Shown here: in pieces, positions 59,700 through 64,000 of the stretch
How the letters are laid out: each line of letters starts with the position of its first letter
Numbering within the stretch: position 1 is the stretch's first letter
Assembly (NCBI GenBank): GCA_037576195.1
Contig: CM075101.1
Coordinates: 2,914,001 to 2,978,000 of the forward strand
DNA length: 64,000 nt
Origin: Phytoseiulus persimilis
Lineage: Eukaryota > Arthropoda > Arachnida > Mesostigmata > Phytoseiidae
Direction: 5' to 3'
The notes under the pieces: generated by a model
The model's input: the letters and a program-made list of their open reading frames with translations, nothing else
Database searches by the model: none
What the model was told of the DNA's origin: nothing
Position numbers and translations under genes: made by a program

Positions 59700-62335
59700 T
59701 ACCTCAAGAAAATAAGATGGAATTACTAGAGGAGATTCAAAGAATCAGGCAGGAAAAAGGGGAGACGGTGGAAAGATACGTCCGAAGGAAAGAATCACTC
59801 GCGAAGAGGTTAGGGTTAGCTTCGGAGGAAAGTAGGGACCAGATTCTCAAAGGGTTACGTCCAGAGTATAGGTTCTTGATTCACGAAATGCGCGGAAGGG
59901 TGCATAAAACCACGGCAGACTTAATTGGAGATATTAATCGGAGTATGGACATCGAGCGAGAAGTCAGGGGAGAACGTTTGCCACCAGCGGACCGAAGGGA
60001 AACGAGGCCCGGAGCAGGAGTGACTTGCTATATTTGACGGAGGGAAGGACACAAGCAGATGAACTGCCCGGACAGAAGGGAGCGTCGCGCGGTAGAAGGA
60101 TACCCGAGTCGGTCACCAAGGTCGGATTCGTACGGAGGATCACCAAGAGGAAATTCCGGGGATTGGCGAAGACAACCGACGGACGATTCGAGACAGCGCG
60201 GCAGGTACGACACGAGAGGCCAACCAGGCCCATCAAGAGGTGGACAACGCGAACTGACGTGGAGGGAGACAGCAACACCGAGACCCGGACCAATCGTTTG
60301 TGGTCAATGCAAACTAACCGGTCACCACGCGAGGGAATGCAGACGAGCTCGCCGAATAACAGCGACAGGAGACCACGAACGGCGGACACTGCCAGAAGTC
60401 GAAGAACCTGCACCAGAAGTTTGCCAGATCCTAGGTGGACCCGCGGGAGTCGAAACTGAAGAGGAAGACAGGGGAAGCAAAACTGTCCGAGTTAACGGAA
60501 TCGAATGGCAGGCGGAGTGGACACCGAAGCGCAGCTGAGCGTCATTCCTCAGAATGCGGCGGAGGCTTTCAACTTGAGGATCAGCCCAGGAACAGTTCAA
60601 CGAGTTCGAGGAGTAGGCGGAGGTTGCAACACGCTAGGTCAAGCGACAGCAAGTCTAGCGGTGGACGGCATCGAGGCGAAGAAGGTCACGTTGACGGTCT
60701 TGCCGAACGAGGTGATGGAAGGCGAAAAAATTCTGATAGGGAAGGATTTCCTTGACGATCCAGGGTTGGCGACCGTAAATCGCCTGGGTGGTAGAAGAAC
60801 GAGCGATCGAAGACATCGCCAAGCTGCTGCCCCAACAAGGGAAGAAAGTGAAGCTGAAGCTACAGGAGGAAGTGACTCTAGAACCGAGAACAGTGTCATT
60901 CGTGACCATCACTCCGATCGATGGCGATACGCTGAGGAGTGAAGGAATGATAGTCGTCGGAGACCACAAGGAAGTCACCGAATTCGGAGCCCTGTACGAA
61001 CTACAGAAGGGAGGCCTGACAGTTCCAGAAGCAAACCCGGGAGAATACGAGCTCATCTTGAAGCCAGGGACAATCGTGGCGAGAGGAACCTTAGTGGACG
61101 AAGAAGATATTTTCAGGCTGAAAAAGAAGGCAGGCAAGGGGAAAGGAGCCACCATCGGACAAATAACGACCAACAAACCAACGGAGAAGAATTGGATCAA
61201 GGAAAGTGAGATAGACGTCGGACCCGCACTGCCGAAGGCCGTGCAGGATAGGTTGGTGACGATGGTAAACCAAAATCGGGAGGTTGTCGCGACATCGATG
61301 GTAGAACTAGCACGCACGTCATGGGCCGAATTCGACATCAACGAAGTGGAAGGAAGTCAGCCGGTCCGAGCCAAGCCATATCGTTTGGCGGCACCGGAGA
61401 AGGGAGCGCTCGAAGAAATCATCAAGGAGATGAGGGATGCAGACATGATCGCACCATCGCAGTAGCCTTACGCGAGTCCGGTTCTGCTTGTCAAGAAAGC
61501 GGACGGAAGTTGGAGGATGGTCATCGACTATCGGACGCTGGATGCACAGACGGTGCGACCGAGTTTCCCTTTACCACTCATTGACGAGATCCTAGACGAG
61601 ATAGGAGGCAGGAAGATGTACTCAACATTCGATTTGGCGTGGGGATTCTTCCAAATCCCAATGAAAAAGAAGGCGGCGGAGAAAGCAGCATTCGTGATAC
61701 CAGGAGGTCACTTTGAGCCGAAGGTGATGATGATGGGACTCTGCAACGCACCAGCAGCATTCCAGGAATTGATGATGAGGGTCAGAGATAGAATCAGGTC
61801 CCGGCAGATATTTCCATTCTTGGATGACCTGATTACAGCATCAGACCTCTACAACGATCATCTTGACAGGATCGAGGAGATTTTCATAGCGCTGAAGGCA
61901 GCGGGGCTAACGATAAGATTGAAGAAATGCAAATTCTTTAGGACATCGGTACAATTTCTCGGATTCACAGTGGCGAAGGATGGAATCAAGGAACTCAAAA
62001 GCTCGGGGCGGTCTGGGAGTTCAAGCAACCGAGGGACGTTCACGCCGTGAGAAGATTTCTCGGGCTAAAATCGTTCTTCAGAAGGTTCGTGAAGGATTAC
62101 GCAACTATAGCATGTCCGCCTACGGAGTTGCTGAGGAAGGAAGCGAAGTTAGAAACGGACGAAGGATTGCGAAGAGGCACTCGCGAAGCTGACGGCGTCG
62201 CTGACAGGAGCATCGTTGGCTCGTTTCGAAAGAGGGAGACCAACTCAACTACAAACAGATGCTTCACTCGTTGTTGCGTGCTTTTATGGAAAAGACGGTA
62301 TGGGTGTCGACTCCCCACTCGGCCTCCAAGCTATG
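59700..62335 (+). pseudogene. Gypsy (Ty3) element: gag, protease, RT, start of RNase H; decayed
   Basis: Gag (59717-60035) ends in a zinc knuckle in which the second Cys codon is now TGA (CYI*RREGHKQMNC). A second knuckle CGQCKLTGHHAREC is near 60300. The protease near 60510 reads VDTEAQLSVIP, with Glu for the Gly of the family DTGA. The linker and reverse transcriptase follow (60788-62050): a TAG at 61463 interrupts PSQ-PYASPVLLVKK, then VIDYRTLDAQT, DLAWGFFQIPM and FLDDLITAS (about 61819), and QFLGFTV. RNase H begins (QTDASLVVACFYGK near 62260) and ends abruptly where the LINE tail starts. No LTR or integrase is present. Confidence 0.8.
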
Positions 62336-64000
62336 AGCAACCAGACAGGATTTCCGAGCTAGGCTCCTATATAGTTTTATTGCATGTAGTAACATAGTAG
62401 TGAAGATTAAGCTTCTCCGAGTTTTGTTAATCCCGGGCTAGATTCACATAGTAAAGCGTGATAACGTGGACAACTTTGTCCACAAAGTTTACACACACAG
62501 GTATCCGTCGGGAAATGGTGTCCCTCTATGATACACAGATGATGATGATAACCGTGTACCACATAGCGCGAGAAGACGTGTCTCCTTACACACCTAGGAC
62601 CGGTCCATGTTTCTCTTTGCTGCATGATGGGGTCGTCTTCTAGAAGTTTTCTTGCTTCGGTGAACTTAAACTTCCATTTGTCGAATAGTTTCTGCAGCTC
62701 TGGAGTTGTTTCTGTCATCGGTCTCTTTCTCATTGTTTCGACAAACGGCTCCTCATATCCTGCCATGATGTACAAGTATCTGTTGAGCGAGCACTTTGGA
62801 ACTCTGAAGACCCTTTTCAGATACGCGCAGAAGCACCTTTCGAACGTCTCGAAGTTTCGCTCGGTTAGGTGACGCCATACTCGTTTCATACCGTAGCTCA
62901 GCTTCGGTAATGCTTTCATATCGAATAGTTTTAGAGCTGTATCGACTGATAGGTGGTATGGATCACCTGCCTCTCCATACATCACCGCCACCGTCTTGCA
63001 GCAGATTTCTTCGATATGATCTGTGAAACACGTCCCCGTGGTCTGCAGGCGGATCCCTAGATATTTGGCCGATGATACGAACTCTAGTGAATTTCCTTTC
63101 CACATGATTCGATCGTGACGACTTAGAGGACCACCCTTTCTTATCTTCATGACCATGGTTTTTGTTGGGTTCAGTCTGAGTTGTTCCGCTTCTAGATGTT
63201 CGCCGACAATGTTGAGCATCTTTTGTAGTTGCTGTCGATGCCTATGGAGCAGAATGATGTCATCTGCGAACATTGCAATCGTTCCCGTTCTAAACTCCTC
63301 CGTTATTTTCCTCGGGAGGTCGGCAAGCAACAGCGAGAATCCGGAGCAGCTTAGCGGATCGCCTTGTGGTGTACTCTGTTTTGCTGCACCTCGACAAACG
63401 CGTTCCCGCCGACGCATACTCGCAGTTCATCTCTGTGGAAGAAGCTTTCTATGACCTTGAGCATTTGGCCATTCACTCCTGCTTGCTTGAACTTGTCGAC
63501 CATTCGTTGTCGTGGGGCAAGATCAAATGCTTTCTGGCAATCTATAAATAATGCATACGTTTGTTGCTCTTGACTCTTCAGGCTTCGTTCGATTTCTGAC
63601 ATCACCACATGTAGAGCGTCTTGAGTTCCGATTCCCCTCCTGAAGCCAAATTGTTGGGGGGGCAAGAAATCCTCGAGCATGAATTCGATGCGCCTTATCA
63701 CTCCCTTGAGGAAGATCTTCTTGAGCGTTGCCTCGCTCGCGATTCCTCGATAGAGATCCATACTGTCCTTTGGGTCTGTCGGTTTCCCTTTGAAGAGGAG
63801 TGTGAGCGTTGATTTGTGCCATGAGCTGGGAATTTTGCCTTCTTCCATTATCTTATTGAATAATTCCGAGATGGGTTCAGTTGCGCATTGATCGAAGTCT
63901 TTCCAGTGTTCATAATATATTCCATCTGGTCCAGCGCTTTTGCCGTTTGGCAGCGTTTCCATGATTGCCCGAACTTCTTGTGCAGTCCAGGGCGCATTTA
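62336..64000 (-). mobile_element. LINE, 3' half, continues beyond the window
   Basis: The element enters from the right edge and ends inside the Gypsy RNase H. Its 3' untranslated end (62406-62336) is A/T-rich with AATAAAACTATA on the minus strand. A second, shorter copy of the same family is at 25300-25830 on the plus strand. The 5' part is outside the window. Confidence 0.75.
62407..63962 (-). pseudogene. LINE reverse transcriptase and C-terminal domain
   Basis: From the right edge: GKSAGPDGIYYEHWK, SSWHKSTLTLLFKGKP, YRGIASEATLKKI, FGFRRGIGTQDAL, ALFIDCQKAFD, then after a one-base shift near 63400 the frame STPQGDPLSCSGF, AMFADDIILLHRH (about 63275) and the thumb (LRLNPTKTMVMKI, KYLGIRLQTTG). 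The C-terminal part has a Cys/His cluster CVCKLCGQSCPRYHALLC before the stop at 62407. Palm motifs are complete (FADD), so only the shift and the missing N-terminus prevent function. The clade is uncertain; the nearest impression is an R4/CRE-like or related early-branching LINE. Confidence 0.75.

Overview
The window is from a eukaryotic, almost certainly animal genome, most likely an arthropod. The evidence is the mobile-element mix (BEL/Pao, Copia and Gypsy LTR elements, a LINE with a PHD-finger ORF1, hAT and MULE transposases, a tRNA-derived SINE), a spliced gene with GT-AG borders, and the absence of any bacterial gene organisation. I found no conserved single-copy host gene; nearly every recognisable coding segment belongs to a transposable element.

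Layout: 0-8 kb holds fold-back/MITE repeats, a LINE reverse-transcriptase fragment and a decayed hAT transposase. 8-11.8 kb is a decayed CR1/Jockey-like LINE. 11.8-17.4 kb is a minisatellite-bearing element family (45-bp unit, termini with a CGGCC hairpin followed by CTAG), one complete copy next to two truncated copies forming a giant palindrome. 17.4-22.5 kb is largely unrecognised. 22.5-27.4 kb has a decayed Copia element, a LINE tail and a MULE transposase fragment. 27.4-54.2 kb is one four-component nest. 54.4-64 kb has possible antisense membrane ORFs, a BEL gag fragment, a tandemly duplicated hAT fragment, a Copia LTR split by a SINE, a decayed Gypsy element and a LINE that runs off the right edge.

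The nest is the core of the window. An old plus-strand Copia element (Copia-2; 5' LTR 27452-27681, coding region resuming at 45861) was split by a young minus-strand Copia element (Copia-1; 27762-45842, LTRs 461 bp with one difference, target duplication AGATA). Copia-1 was in turn split within gag by a very young BEL/Pao element (37612-45016, two 293-bp LTRs that look identical, target duplication ACAAC). Removing BEL plus one ACAAC restores the Copia-1 gag frame exactly. A LINE that has lost its reverse transcriptase sits inside Copia-2.

The most interesting signal is accessory coding capacity downstream of pol. Copia-1 is about 10.7 kb without BEL, roughly twice the usual Copia size, and carries a 5.5-kb cassette between pol and the 3' LTR: a 165-residue secreted/type-I membrane Cys-rich protein, an HMG-box-like plus coiled-coil protein, a triplicated 784-bp segment with splice signals, and a convergent antisense gene with a promoter-like start, one intron and a transmembrane segment. 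Copia-2, with a clearly different pol, encodes a decayed protein at the same place with the same cysteine spacing, a transmembrane helix and near-equal length, so the envelope-like ORF appears to be a conserved property of this Copia group. The BEL element also has a GC3-rich antisense ORF between pol and its 3' LTR. Several Copia elements here share a primer-binding site that looks complementary to the anticodon arm of tRNA-Ile rather than to a tRNA 3' end.
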